5,499 bases of DNA from an uncultured Woeseiaceae bacterium (GTDB lineage: Bacteria; Pseudomonadota; Gammaproteobacteria; Steroidobacterales; Woeseiaceae). A program made the translations under genes and the position numbers. The stretch lies in assembly GCA_945787435.1 (NCBI GenBank), contig CALZHX010000113.1, forward strand, positions 1 through 5,499, read 5' to 3'. This document shows positions 1 to 5,499 of this stretch, piece by piece. The notes beneath the pieces are model-generated. The model was not told the DNA's origin. It saw only the letters and a list, made by a program, of their open reading frames with translations, and ran no database searches. How positions within the stretch are numbered: the first letter of the stretch is position 1; the number at the start of each line of letters is the position of its first letter.

Positions 1-152
1 AGGCGCACGAAGTGAAATTCGCCTTCGGATTCGCGCGCGGAATTGCGCGAAGTAAGGCCAAAACTGTCATCCGACTGCCCCATGGAGACGGTCGCCGCGA
101 TGAGCAGGACAATGATGGCTGGGATCCGGATTTTTCGGGCAAATTCGGGCAT
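1..152 (-). CDS. Exported protein, N-terminal fragment (possible DUF4159 protein)
   Basis: A leftward reading frame opens at the ATG on 152-150 and stays open for 50 codons to the window edge, so only the N-terminus is visible. It begins MPEFARKIR, a basic n-region. A hydrophobic stretch follows (about residues 10-24, IPAIIVLLIAATVSM), then a polar region starting GQSDDS, which together look like a signal peptide. No clear Ala-x-Ala cleavage site is seen. The last visible residues, EGEFHFVR, resemble the opening strand of DUF4159 proteins, exported or membrane-linked proteins of unknown function, but a few residues are weak support. There is only a poor ribosome site (CGGA about 10 bases upstream). 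The gene diverges from the one starting at 313. I am fairly sure of an exported protein and unsure of the family. Confidence 0.55.
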   Translation of the reverse strand, partial: MPEFARKIRIPAIIVLLIAATVSMGQSDDSFGLTSRNSARESEGEFHFVR

Positions 153-254
153 TGGCAGTTTCCGCTGTGAGACCGTCAATAATACAGACCTCACGGCGAC
201 TGAATAGATTCACTCAAAATGCCATTGCATAAGAAGCGTACGCGAATGCCGTAA

Positions 255-283
255 TGGACGGGCTGTGCGCTGACGCTGATAAT
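255..283 (+). promoter_or_regulatory. Candidate sigma-70 promoter for the gene at 313
   Basis: TGGACG at 255-260 matches four of six bases of the -35 consensus. It is followed after exactly 17 bases by GATAAT at 278-283, which matches five of six bases of the -10 consensus. Transcription would begin near 290 and leave a leader of about 23 bases before the ATG at 313. This is the best promoter-like pair I found in the 153-312 spacer. On the opposite strand TATTAT (complement of 179-184) is a possible -10 for the leftward exported-protein gene, but its -35 partner is poor (TATTCA at a 16-base spacing). Both calls rest on sequence pattern only. Confidence 0.4.
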
Positions 284-312
284 CGCGCAAACGTGGTGTA
301 CCAAATGTCATT

Positions 313-1131
313 ATGACCCAAAGCTCAGCGACATCTAAAGAGCGCAAGCCAATCCCCGGTGGGCGAGTCTTTACGCCAACGGAAGAATTGCCAGAGCCGG
401 CAATCACCTACACGATATCGGCGCGTAACAAACCGCCCGATATGCCTGTAATGGCGTACATCCGTAAGAACTACGGCAACATTCCGCTGCGTGAGATCGA
501 CAGCGTGTTCGGATTCGTTGAGCGCAGCACTCTGTACGGCGGGCGCGGGTTCGCGCGCCGCGAACTATCTCATCGTGACGTCCTGATGCTGAACAACGCG
601 GGGATCGGCGTTCGCCTGCCGATGTCCAACCATCATGCGACGCGAGAAGAATTTGACCAGAACATCGGGCTTTTCACGCGTTATCACCGCGAGATTAACT
701 CGATCATCACGACTCATGACGACCTCGCGCGCTGGATCCGGCACGACTATCCGATGTACCGGCTGGATGCGAGCGTTATCAAGAACATCAAGACGCATCG
801 CAAGATCGAAGAGGCCCTTGAGATCTACGATTCAGTTGTGCTGCCAATGCGACTGAACGAGGATCTTGAGTTCCTTGAGAAAATAGAGCAAAAGGATCGC
901 ATCATCCTGTTCGCGAATGCCGGTTGCGCGCTGACCTGCCCATCGAAACTTTGCTACCTGTCGATATCCGAGATCAACAAGGGCGATGGGGGTGAATTTC
1001 AGTGTTCGCAGCCGCTCAAAGAGCGTGAACTTTACGGCATGGTCGATTTCCCGCTGGACCCCTACATCGATATGGGTTTTCGCCAGTTCAAACTGCTGCG
1101 TTCACGGCCCGGCGGTATGACAGGCTTCTAG
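313..1131 (+). CDS. Uncharacterised four-cysteine protein, distant U32-peptidase-like (possible Fe-S protein)
   Basis: A 272-residue soluble protein with no signal peptide or membrane segment. I do not recognise a named gene. The middle alternates strands and helices as in a TIM-barrel-type fold (for example IGVRLPMSNH at 98-107, YRLDASVIKNI at 149-159, YDSVVLPMRLNEDL at 172-185, RIILFANAGC at 196-205). Cysteines 205, 209, 214 and 231 lie in GCALTCPSKLCYLS and FQCSQPLKER. The order Gly-Cys, Cys-x-Leu-Ser, then Cys-(Ser/Ala)-Gln-Pro resembles the region of U32 proteins (YhbU, UbiU and UbiV types) whose four cysteines bind a [4Fe-4S] cluster. Metal binding here is therefore inferred. The first 25 or so residues look disordered. 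The ATG at 313 has no clear Shine-Dalgarno site. The short frame ATG-TCA-TTA-TGA at 305-316 overlaps it. The C-terminus GGMTGF just before TAG looks like a natural end. Confidence 0.8.
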   Translation: MTQSSATSKERKPIPGGRVFTPTEELPEPAITYTISARNKPPDMPVMAYIRKNYGNIPLREIDSVFGFVERSTLYGGRGFARRELSHRDVLMLNNAGIGVRLPMSNHHATREEFDQNIGLFTRYHREINSIITTHDDLARWIRHDYPMYRLDASVIKNIKTHRKIEEALEIYDSVVLPMRLNEDLEFLEKIEQKDRIILFANAGCALTCPSKLCYLSISEINKGDGGEFQCSQPLKERELYGMVDFPLDPYIDMGFRQFKLLRSRPGGMTGF

Positions 1132-1140
1132 CTACCCGAA

Positions 1141-1168
1141 CAGAGTCGCGGCAAGCCGATATACTCTG
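1141..1168 (+). other. Two-part hairpin just upstream of the DUF3667 start
   Basis: CAGAGT at 1141-1146 is the exact reverse complement of ACTCTG at 1163-1168. Inside it, CGG at 1149-1151 can pair with CCG at 1156-1158 around a CAAG loop, leaving a small internal loop (CG against ATAT). The outer stem ends five bases before the ATG at 1174 and covers the place where a ribosome site would lie. No T-run follows, so this is not a typical intrinsic terminator. TATACT at 1160-1165 is also -10-like, but the matching -35 position is weak (CGAACA at 1137-1142). Function is unknown; it could affect translation or could be chance. Confidence 0.3.
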
Positions 1169-1173
1169 CGCCT

Positions 1174-1899
1174 ATGGATCTTTGTAAGAACTGCGACGCC
1201 ATGCTCGATGGCCCGTATTGCAACGCATGTGGGCAACGGGATGTCGATCTCGAGCGGCCGTTCCCCGAACTTGCAAGCGAGATACTCAAAGAGACTTTTG
1301 ATGTTGATGGTCGTGCATGGCGCACGCTCAAGACGCTGTTTGCGCAACCCGGCCGCCTGACGAGCGAGTTCCTGGCGGGCAAGAGAAAAACCTATTCGCC
1401 GCCGCTGCGCTTGTACCTCTTTATCAGCGTGTCGTTCTTCGTACTCATGGCCTGGGCGGCGAGCCGCGGCCTGTTGCTCGATCCGGCACAGACGCTGGAG
1501 GCCGACGCGGCGCGGCAGGCGAGCTTCATGTCTGATGAATTGCCACGCCTGATGTTCTTATTGATGCCCGTTTTTGCGCTGATACTCAAGGCCCTTTTCA
1601 GAAAGCGCCTGTACTTCGACCACCTGATTTTTTCCGTGCACCTTCACAGCGCAGCGTATGTGATTCTCGGCGTCATGTTGCCGTTCGAGGGAGTTGCAAG
1701 CAAAAACGTGCCGGCGATGGTCCTGCAAATCAGTTTGCTGGCGTACTTTATGGCCTATCTGCTTATCTCTTTGCGGCGCGTCTACTCCACGACGTGGCTC
1801 GGCGCTGCTGCGAGATCGCTGGCGATTTTGTTCGCCTACATGATCGTTGTGTCCGCCCTGATCGAGTCGACAAGCTCGTTCCTAATTATTTCTGACTAA
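1174..1899 (+). CDS. DUF3667 family zinc-ribbon membrane protein
   Basis: A 241-residue protein with an N-terminal zinc-ribbon of two CxxC knuckles (C4-x2-C7 and C16-x2-C19, ending in the CGQ typical of the family). A helical linker follows, then the signature GKRKTYSPPLRLYLFISV around residues 69-86, and a membrane part with about five hydrophobic segments: roughly 78-97, 125-142, 152-172, 181-201 and 210-231. The FDHLIFSVHLHSA stretch near 148-160 is also characteristic. The family is an inner-membrane protein of unknown biochemical role. The zinc knuckles would face the cytoplasm if the N-terminus stays inside (inference). It lies 42 bp after the four-cysteine gene on the same strand, so the two may be co-transcribed. 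No Shine-Dalgarno site is visible and the start lies just after a hairpin. Its 3' end overlaps the convergent MTHFR-like gene by 18 bp. Confidence 0.85.
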   Translation: MDLCKNCDAMLDGPYCNACGQRDVDLERPFPELASEILKETFDVDGRAWRTLKTLFAQPGRLTSEFLAGKRKTYSPPLRLYLFISVSFFVLMAWAASRGLLLDPAQTLEADAARQASFMSDELPRLMFLLMPVFALILKALFRKRLYFDHLIFSVHLHSAAYVILGVMLPFEGVASKNVPAMVLQISLLAYFMAYLLISLRRVYSTTWLGAAARSLAILFAYMIVVSALIESTSSFLIISD

Positions 1900-2739
1900 C
1901 GCGACAAAATCGTGCCGCCATTTCTCGGAGCGCTCAACCTGGTTGAAGCAGAATACGTGCTGGCCATCGACCTTGAGATCCGGATTGGCGATTGTCGGGG
2001 CAAGCGCAAACTGCAACCTGTCAGGAGTGAACTTCCTGTTTGCCATCAAGTGCGCGGCTTTTTTACCCTGCTTTTTCAGGAAGCGGACTGAATCGCCAAC
2101 ACCAATACGCAATGACGTTGAAATGAGTGAGTTTCGATCAGCCGCCCCGGGCATGCCGATCCAGGCCGGCAAGTGGACACCGCGCTCGCGTATTTCTCGC
2201 AACCACGTATCGACTCGTGCGGCGTCGAAGCACAATTGTGTGACCAGGTAGTTGGCGTATTCCTGCTTCGCAAGCAGCTGCTCGAGCAGTTCGTCGTCGC
2301 TCGCAACCGGATGCCCCTCGGGATGTGCTGCGATACCGATTTCCGCGAATTTGTGATCGATGTCCGCCATGTCTCGTAACAGGTCGAGCGCCTTAGAATA
2401 GTCACCAACAGGCGACCCTGCGTCGCCGCCTGGCACGAATAGACTGACGATTGGCGTCTGATCGATACGGGCGAAAATCTCGCGCAGATGCGCTTTGTTG
2501 CGCACCATGCGTGCCGCGATATGCGGCACAACCTTGAAGCCGCGCCCGGCCAGGCGCTCGGACACAGCCAGTGTCTCGTCCACGCCCTTCGTTGGTGAGC
2601 AAGTAACGGCAATATAGGAACCGGGTTCGAGTACGTCGAGTTTTGACTCGATCGTTTTCGTCGGAAAAATTTCCATGTACGAATCACGAACTGCGTTGAT
2701 CAATGCTTTGCGTTCACTGCTCGTTAATTCTTTTGTCAC
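1882..2739 (-). CDS. Methylenetetrahydrofolate reductase-like protein (SPTKG type)
   Basis: A 285-residue FAD/folate TIM-barrel protein of the MetF family, close to the usual length of about 290. MTHFRs interconvert 5,10-methylene-THF and 5-methyl-THF in the cytoplasm. MEIFPTKT (22-29) aligns with FEFFPPRT of E. coli MetF and keeps the catalytic Glu (E23). VPHIAAR (71-77) matches APHL. VPGGDAGSPVG (102-112) keeps the Asp of the GD motif (D106). AAHPEGHP (137-144) matches AAYPEVHP, and TQLCFD (167-172) keeps the substrate-contacting Gln (Q168). VTCSPTKGVDETL replaces the VTYGANSG of biosynthetic MetF, a divergent type that I associate with catabolic methyl metabolism. I chose the GTG at 2739-2737, with GAGAACAGG just upstream; the frame stays open to 2874, but that would run into the divergent gene and add residues with no family match. 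Placement beside a DmdA-like gene suggests it oxidises the 5-methyl-THF that enzyme makes (inference). Confidence 0.85.
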   Translation of the reverse strand: MTKELTSSERKALINAVRDSYMEIFPTKTIESKLDVLEPGSYIAVTCSPTKGVDETLAVSERLAGRGFKVVPHIAARMVRNKAHLREIFARIDQTPIVSLFVPGGDAGSPVGDYSKALDLLRDMADIDHKFAEIGIAAHPEGHPVASDDELLEQLLAKQEYANYLVTQLCFDAARVDTWLREIRERGVHLPAWIGMPGAADRNSLISTSLRIGVGDSVRFLKKQGKKAAHLMANRKFTPDRLQFALAPTIANPDLKVDGQHVFCFNQVERSEKWRHDFVALVRNN

Positions 2740-2840
2740 AGCCTGTTCTCGTCGCGTTTCTGCGCGGGATTCTCGCACACGATTGACCTGCTGCGAAAGA
2801 TGATTGCCGGCCGAATTTGCGTCACGTAAGATCAGCGCCC
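2740..2840. promoter_or_regulatory. Divergent control region between the MTHFR-like and DmdA-like genes
   Basis: This 101-bp gap must hold the leftward and rightward start signals for two genes that plausibly act in one pathway. I see no convincing paired -35/-10 set: TTGACC at 2783-2788 is a good -35-like hexamer for the rightward gene, but no -10 lies at the proper distance. An imperfect 13-bp palindrome, TTGCGTCACGTAA, sits at 2817-2829 with five of six pairs matching around a central C. It lies 11 bases before the ATG and could be an operator for a dimeric repressor. TTCTCG also recurs at 2746-2751 and 2770-2775, a 24-bp spacing. Regulation by a shared factor is inference. Confidence 0.4.
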
Positions 2841-4001
2841 ATGGCCGAGACAAAGAACCCACCGCTGCTTTCAATCGGGCCGCGCGTTCACAAGTCGCCC
2901 TTTTTCGAAGCGACGCTGCGTTATGGTGCCACCGCGTTCACAGTCTACAACCATACATTTTTGCCGGCGTCTTACGGCGACAACGTCAGGGACTACTGGA
3001 GCCTTGTAAAGGATGTGACGCTTTGGGACGTCGCATGCCAGCGGCAAGTAGAGATCACAGGCCCGGACGCGTTTGAATTCATCCAGTTTCTTACGCCTCG
3101 CGATATGTCGAAGTGCGAAGTCGGACAATGTCAGTACATGGCGCTGACCAACCAGGATGGCGGTATCGTCAATGACGCAATCCTGCTGCGAATTGAAGAA
3201 CAGCGTTTCTGGTTATCACCCGGTGATGGCGACGTGCTTTGGTGGGCGATGGGCGTTGCGGTCAACAGCGGCTTCGACGTCAAAGTCGGCGAGCCTGACG
3301 TCTCCCCGTTGCAATTACAGGGGCCAAAGTCACCCCTGGTCGCGCGCGACCTGTTCGGCGATTGGGCCGTCGAGATAAAGTATTACCGTCTGCGTGAAAC
3401 CGAGCTCGACGGTATCCCGCTGGTCGTATCACGAACTGGCTGGAGCGGGGAGCTTGGCTACGAGCTGTACCTGCGCGACAGCCAGTATGGAGATGCGTTG
3501 TGGGAACGCGTCATGGAAGCGGGCAAACCGTACAATATCGCGCCGACCTCGCCATCGACGATTCGCAGTATCGAAGGCGGACTGCTCTCCTACGTGTCTG
3601 ATATCACGATCGACGACAGTCCTTATGTTATTGGCATGGGGCAATTCGTTGATTTCAGTCAACCCGGTGACTTCGTCGGCAAAGCCGCGTTGCAGAAGAT
3701 TGCTGCCGAAGGCGCCGGTCGGCGGCTTGTCGGCATCGAGATAGATGGTGATGCACTTGAAGTGCCTAACGAGGAATTCTGGGATATCTCAGTAAACGGG
3801 AAGAAAATCGGTCATGTGACCCGTTGCGCGCACTCACCGCGACTGCAACGCAATATTGGCTGGGCGAACGTCGCATCGGAGTACTCAGACATAGGCTCGA
3901 AGCTGATTGTTGACTCGCCTTCAGGTGATCGCGGGGCTGTAGTCTGCGAGGCGCCCTGGTTCAAGCCGCAAATCGCTATTCCGGATGAGATGAAAGTCTA
4001 G
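2841..4001 (+). CDS. DmdA-like aminomethyltransferase-family demethylase (GcvT fold, THF-dependent)
   Basis: A 386-residue cytoplasmic protein of the GcvT/aminomethyltransferase superfamily. It is closer to DMSP demethylase DmdA than to the glycine-cleavage T-protein. FTVYNHTFLPASYG (33-46) parallels YTVYNHMLIPTSF of Pelagibacter DmdA, and DYWSLVKDVTLWDVACQRQV (51-70) parallels its DYWHLKEHVQVWDVACERQV. IEGGLLSY (244-251) is also shared. GGIVNDAILL (107-116) has Asn-Asp where T-proteins normally have Asp-Asp, as in DmdA. DmdA moves a methyl group from DMSP to tetrahydrofolate. Here GWSGELGYELY (200-210) has the GE-G form of T-proteins rather than the GWSKQGGYE of Pelagibacter, so the substrate may be another methylated compound. 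A C-terminal barrel-like domain (about 295-386) follows. The ATG at 2841 was preferred over TTG at 2817, which adds eight residues with no family match; no strong Shine-Dalgarno site is present. The neighbouring MTHFR-like and DmdC-like genes fit a demethylation role. Confidence 0.8.
   Translation: MAETKNPPLLSIGPRVHKSPFFEATLRYGATAFTVYNHTFLPASYGDNVRDYWSLVKDVTLWDVACQRQVEITGPDAFEFIQFLTPRDMSKCEVGQCQYMALTNQDGGIVNDAILLRIEEQRFWLSPGDGDVLWWAMGVAVNSGFDVKVGEPDVSPLQLQGPKSPLVARDLFGDWAVEIKYYRLRETELDGIPLVVSRTGWSGELGYELYLRDSQYGDALWERVMEAGKPYNIAPTSPSTIRSIEGGLLSYVSDITIDDSPYVIGMGQFVDFSQPGDFVGKAALQKIAAEGAGRRLVGIEIDGDALEVPNEEFWDISVNGKKIGHVTRCAHSPRLQRNIGWANVASEYSDIGSKLIVDSPSGDRGAVVCEAPWFKPQIAIPDEMKV
3998..4001. 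other. Shared CTAG: overlapping stop codons of two convergent genes
   Basis: The palindrome CTAG contains the stop of the rightward DmdA-like gene (TAG at 3999-4001) and the stop of the leftward acyl-CoA dehydrogenase (TAG read from 4000-3998). The two genes therefore end within four bases of each other with no room for an intergenic terminator. Each transcript must end inside the opposing gene or run into it. Confidence 0.9.
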
Positions 4002-4651
4002 CCGGTCAATTCGTCAACGCTGATATTGGCGAGTGACTCGGATCCATTCACAATCGTAGTCGCTATTGCTGCAGTTTCCGGCAAGACTTGCTGCATATAG
4101 AAGTGCGCAACCTTACGTTTCATGTCATAGAACGCGTCGCTCTTGTCGCCAATGCTGGCGATAACCTGGACCCAGAAACAGGCGATGATCGTTAGCGCGA
4201 ACAGTCGCAGATACTGCGAAGCAGCGCCACGAGCCGTCGCTTCGTCAGACTGCAGCTTGTCCCTCACCCACGAGGTAGTTTCGATCAATGTTTGCAGCGC
4301 GGTAGCGGCAGGTCCGACGAGTGCGGCGAGGTTTTCGTCACTCGCGTGCTCAGCCAGGAACTTCTGCCAATCGTTCAGGAAGCGGTCGGCGAACGCGCCG
4401 GTCTTGCCGGTCAGCTTGCGTGCAACAAGATCAATGGCCTGAACCTCGTTGGTGCCCTCGTAGATCGGCGCAATGCGACAGTCCCGAACCAGTTGCTCCA
4501 TGCCATGCTCGCGAACGTATCCGTGCCCGCCGTATATCTGTTGTGCTGACAGTGTGCTGCTCATACCGAGGTCGCTGAAGTGGGATTTTATGACCGGTGT
4601 CAGCAATGCAACCAGGTTTTCCGCATCGGCCGCCGCGGCTTCGTCCGGTGA

Positions 4652-4654
4652 CTA
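4652..4654 (-). other. In-frame amber codon within the acyl-CoA dehydrogenase
   Basis: On the minus strand the codons run ATG-CAA-TAG-TCA-CCG, between the conserved AVYAALHVDIMQ helix and the SPDEAAAADAENLVALLTP stretch. Both flanks match the family without loss or insertion, so the TAG takes the place of one residue in a variable loop. One change at 4654 (plus-strand a to g) would give CAG (Gln). TAG also ends the genes finishing at 1131, 1882, 3998 and 4001, so it is an ordinary stop in this genome. Confidence 0.85.
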
Positions 4655-5499
4655 TTGCATGATGTCGACGTGAAGCGCAGCATAAACAGCCATCGCGCGC
4701 GCGCCTTCAACCTGCGAACGAATCGTTAGCAACTGTCGTTGCATTTCCGGCTGATAAATAATTGGATCCGCAGCTTTGCTGTCGTCAGGGCGCGGTGCGG
4801 GAGCTTTGCTTTGATTCCTCTCCTGCGCGTAGTCGAGTGCATTCTGATACGCGATGTCGGCCATGCCCAGTCCCTGCAATCCCACGGTAATGCGTTCGAT
4901 GTTCATCATCTTGAACATCGCCGCGAGGCCGCGGTTTTCTTCCCCTAAAAGATAGCCGGTCGCGTCGTCGAAGTTCAGCGTGCAGGTCGCGGACGCGCGA
5001 ATACCCATTTTGTGTTCGATTGACGCTGTGTGAACTGTATTGCGCTCACCCAGCGTATCGTCGTCGTTAACGAAGAACTTTGGAACGAGGAACAGGCTGA
5101 TGCCTCTCGTGCCAGCCGGTGCGCCATCGATGCGGGCTATTACGAGGTGCAGGATATTCTCTGTCAGGTCATGGTCGCCGGTCGTAATGAAGATCTTTGC
5201 GCCACTGATCTTGTAGGTACCGTCGGGGTTCGCCTCGGCCTTCGTATTGAGCAGGCCCAGGTCCGTGCCACAGTGCGGTTCGGTCAGGCACATTGTGCCG
5301 GACCAGGTGCCTGCAACCATTTTTGGAAGATATTTTTCACGGATCTCGTCGGACGCTGCGTGATCCATCAGGTGGTAAGCGCCGCGACTGAGTTCCGAAT
5401 ACAACTTGAACGAGACATTGGTCGCGCCGATCATCTCGTCGATCAGGTTCTGCAGCAGAGTTGGCAGCCCCTGACCACCGTGGTCCGGGTCGGCGTCGA

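Larger units (their letters stand above)
3998..5499 (-). pseudogene. DmdC-like acyl-CoA dehydrogenase, interrupted by in-frame TAG and cut by the window edge
   Basis: A leftward frame of 500 codons enters at the right edge and ends at the TAG on 4000-3998, with an internal TAG at 4654-4652. The reading frame is the same on both sides (upstream part 4652-5499, downstream part 3998-4651). It encodes a long acyl-CoA dehydrogenase of the type that includes 3-methylmercaptopropionyl-CoA dehydrogenase DmdC: DPDHGGQGLP at the edge, TMCLTEPHCGTDLGL near 5290-5247, IEHKMGIRASATC near 5017-4982, then IYGGHGYVREHG and IYEGTNEVQA after the break. The Glu of YEGT (codon 4459-4457) is the expected catalytic base. 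The last roughly 140 residues match the extra C-terminal helical domain of this subfamily. About 100 N-terminal residues lie beyond the window. Such enzymes are FAD proteins that oxidise acyl-CoA to enoyl-CoA. The TAG lies before the catalytic Glu, so the truncated product should be inactive. Restart at TTG 4606 or ATG 4567 would lack the N-terminal and FAD-binding parts. A base-call error would restore an intact gene. Confidence 0.8.

Noticed and set aside
210..407. A 65-codon minus-strand open frame across the left divergent spacer
   Set aside because: It spans the likely promoter and the start of the four-cysteine gene and shows no signal peptide, motif or ribosome site.
2076..2687. A 203-codon open frame on the minus strand
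   Set aside because: It lies wholly inside the MTHFR-like gene in another frame on the same strand, and its translation is rich in Arg, Ser and Cys with no family resemblance.
2740..2874. A 45-residue N-terminal extension of the MTHFR-like protein from 2874
   Set aside because: It would overlap the start of the divergent DmdA-like gene, has no MetF-family match, and the GTG at 2739 has a better ribosome site and the usual length.
3394..3744. A 116-codon plus-strand open frame
   Set aside because: It is a frame-shifted shadow inside the DmdA-like gene with no recognisable motif.
2841..4001. Glycine-cleavage T-protein (gcvT) identity for the 2841 gene
   Set aside because: The TVYNH, WDVAC-RQV and VND motifs follow DmdA, and no gcvH or gcvP lies nearby; only the GE-G motif is T-protein-like.
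4652..4654. Pyrrolysine or a reassigned TAG code as explanation for the internal amber
   Set aside because: Four other gene ends here use TAG at natural family termini, this enzyme family has no known pyrrolysine, and the position is a variable loop.
4143..4673. Several plus-strand open frames of 66-99 codons opposite the acyl-CoA dehydrogenase
   Set aside because: They lie antisense to a strongly conserved coding frame and have low-complexity, Arg/Ala/Ser-rich translations.

Overview
The window looks like chromosomal DNA from a free-living proteobacterium, most likely a marine or sediment gammaproteobacterium. I infer this from the protein families (a DmdA-like folate-dependent demethylase, a long DmdC-type acyl-CoA dehydrogenase and a DUF3667 membrane protein), the moderately high GC content and the dense packing of genes. 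No taxonomic marker gene is present, so this placement is tentative. I see no tRNA, rRNA, CRISPR array, insertion sequence or phage gene.

Left part (1-1899): the 5' end of a leftward gene for an exported protein (possibly DUF4159) runs off the left edge. A roughly 160-bp divergent spacer with a plausible sigma-70 promoter separates it from a rightward gene for an uncharacterised 272-residue protein. That protein has four cysteines arranged like the iron-sulfur cysteines of the U32 'peptidase' family. A rightward DUF3667 protein (zinc ribbon plus membrane segments) follows after 42 bp that can fold into a hairpin.

Right part (1882-5499): this half reads as a one-carbon and acyl-CoA module. 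A leftward methylenetetrahydrofolate reductase-like gene and a rightward DmdA-like aminomethyltransferase/demethylase gene diverge from about 100 bp. A leftward DmdC-like acyl-CoA dehydrogenase converges on the demethylase, and the two stop codons share one CTAG. In the DMSP demethylation pathway, DmdA moves a methyl group to tetrahydrofolate, an MTHFR can oxidise the resulting 5-methyl-THF to methylene-THF, and DmdC oxidises the CoA thioester made from the demethylated product. All three kinds of enzyme are next to each other here. The real methyl donor is uncertain, because the demethylase differs from marine DmdA in one motif and the other two families have broad uses.

The most striking oddity is an in-frame TAG that splits the acyl-CoA dehydrogenase at 4652-4654, upstream of its catalytic glutamate, with no change of frame. 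Four of the five complete gene ends in the window also use TAG as a normal stop, so code reassignment is unlikely. A recent nonsense mutation or a single-base sequence error is more probable.
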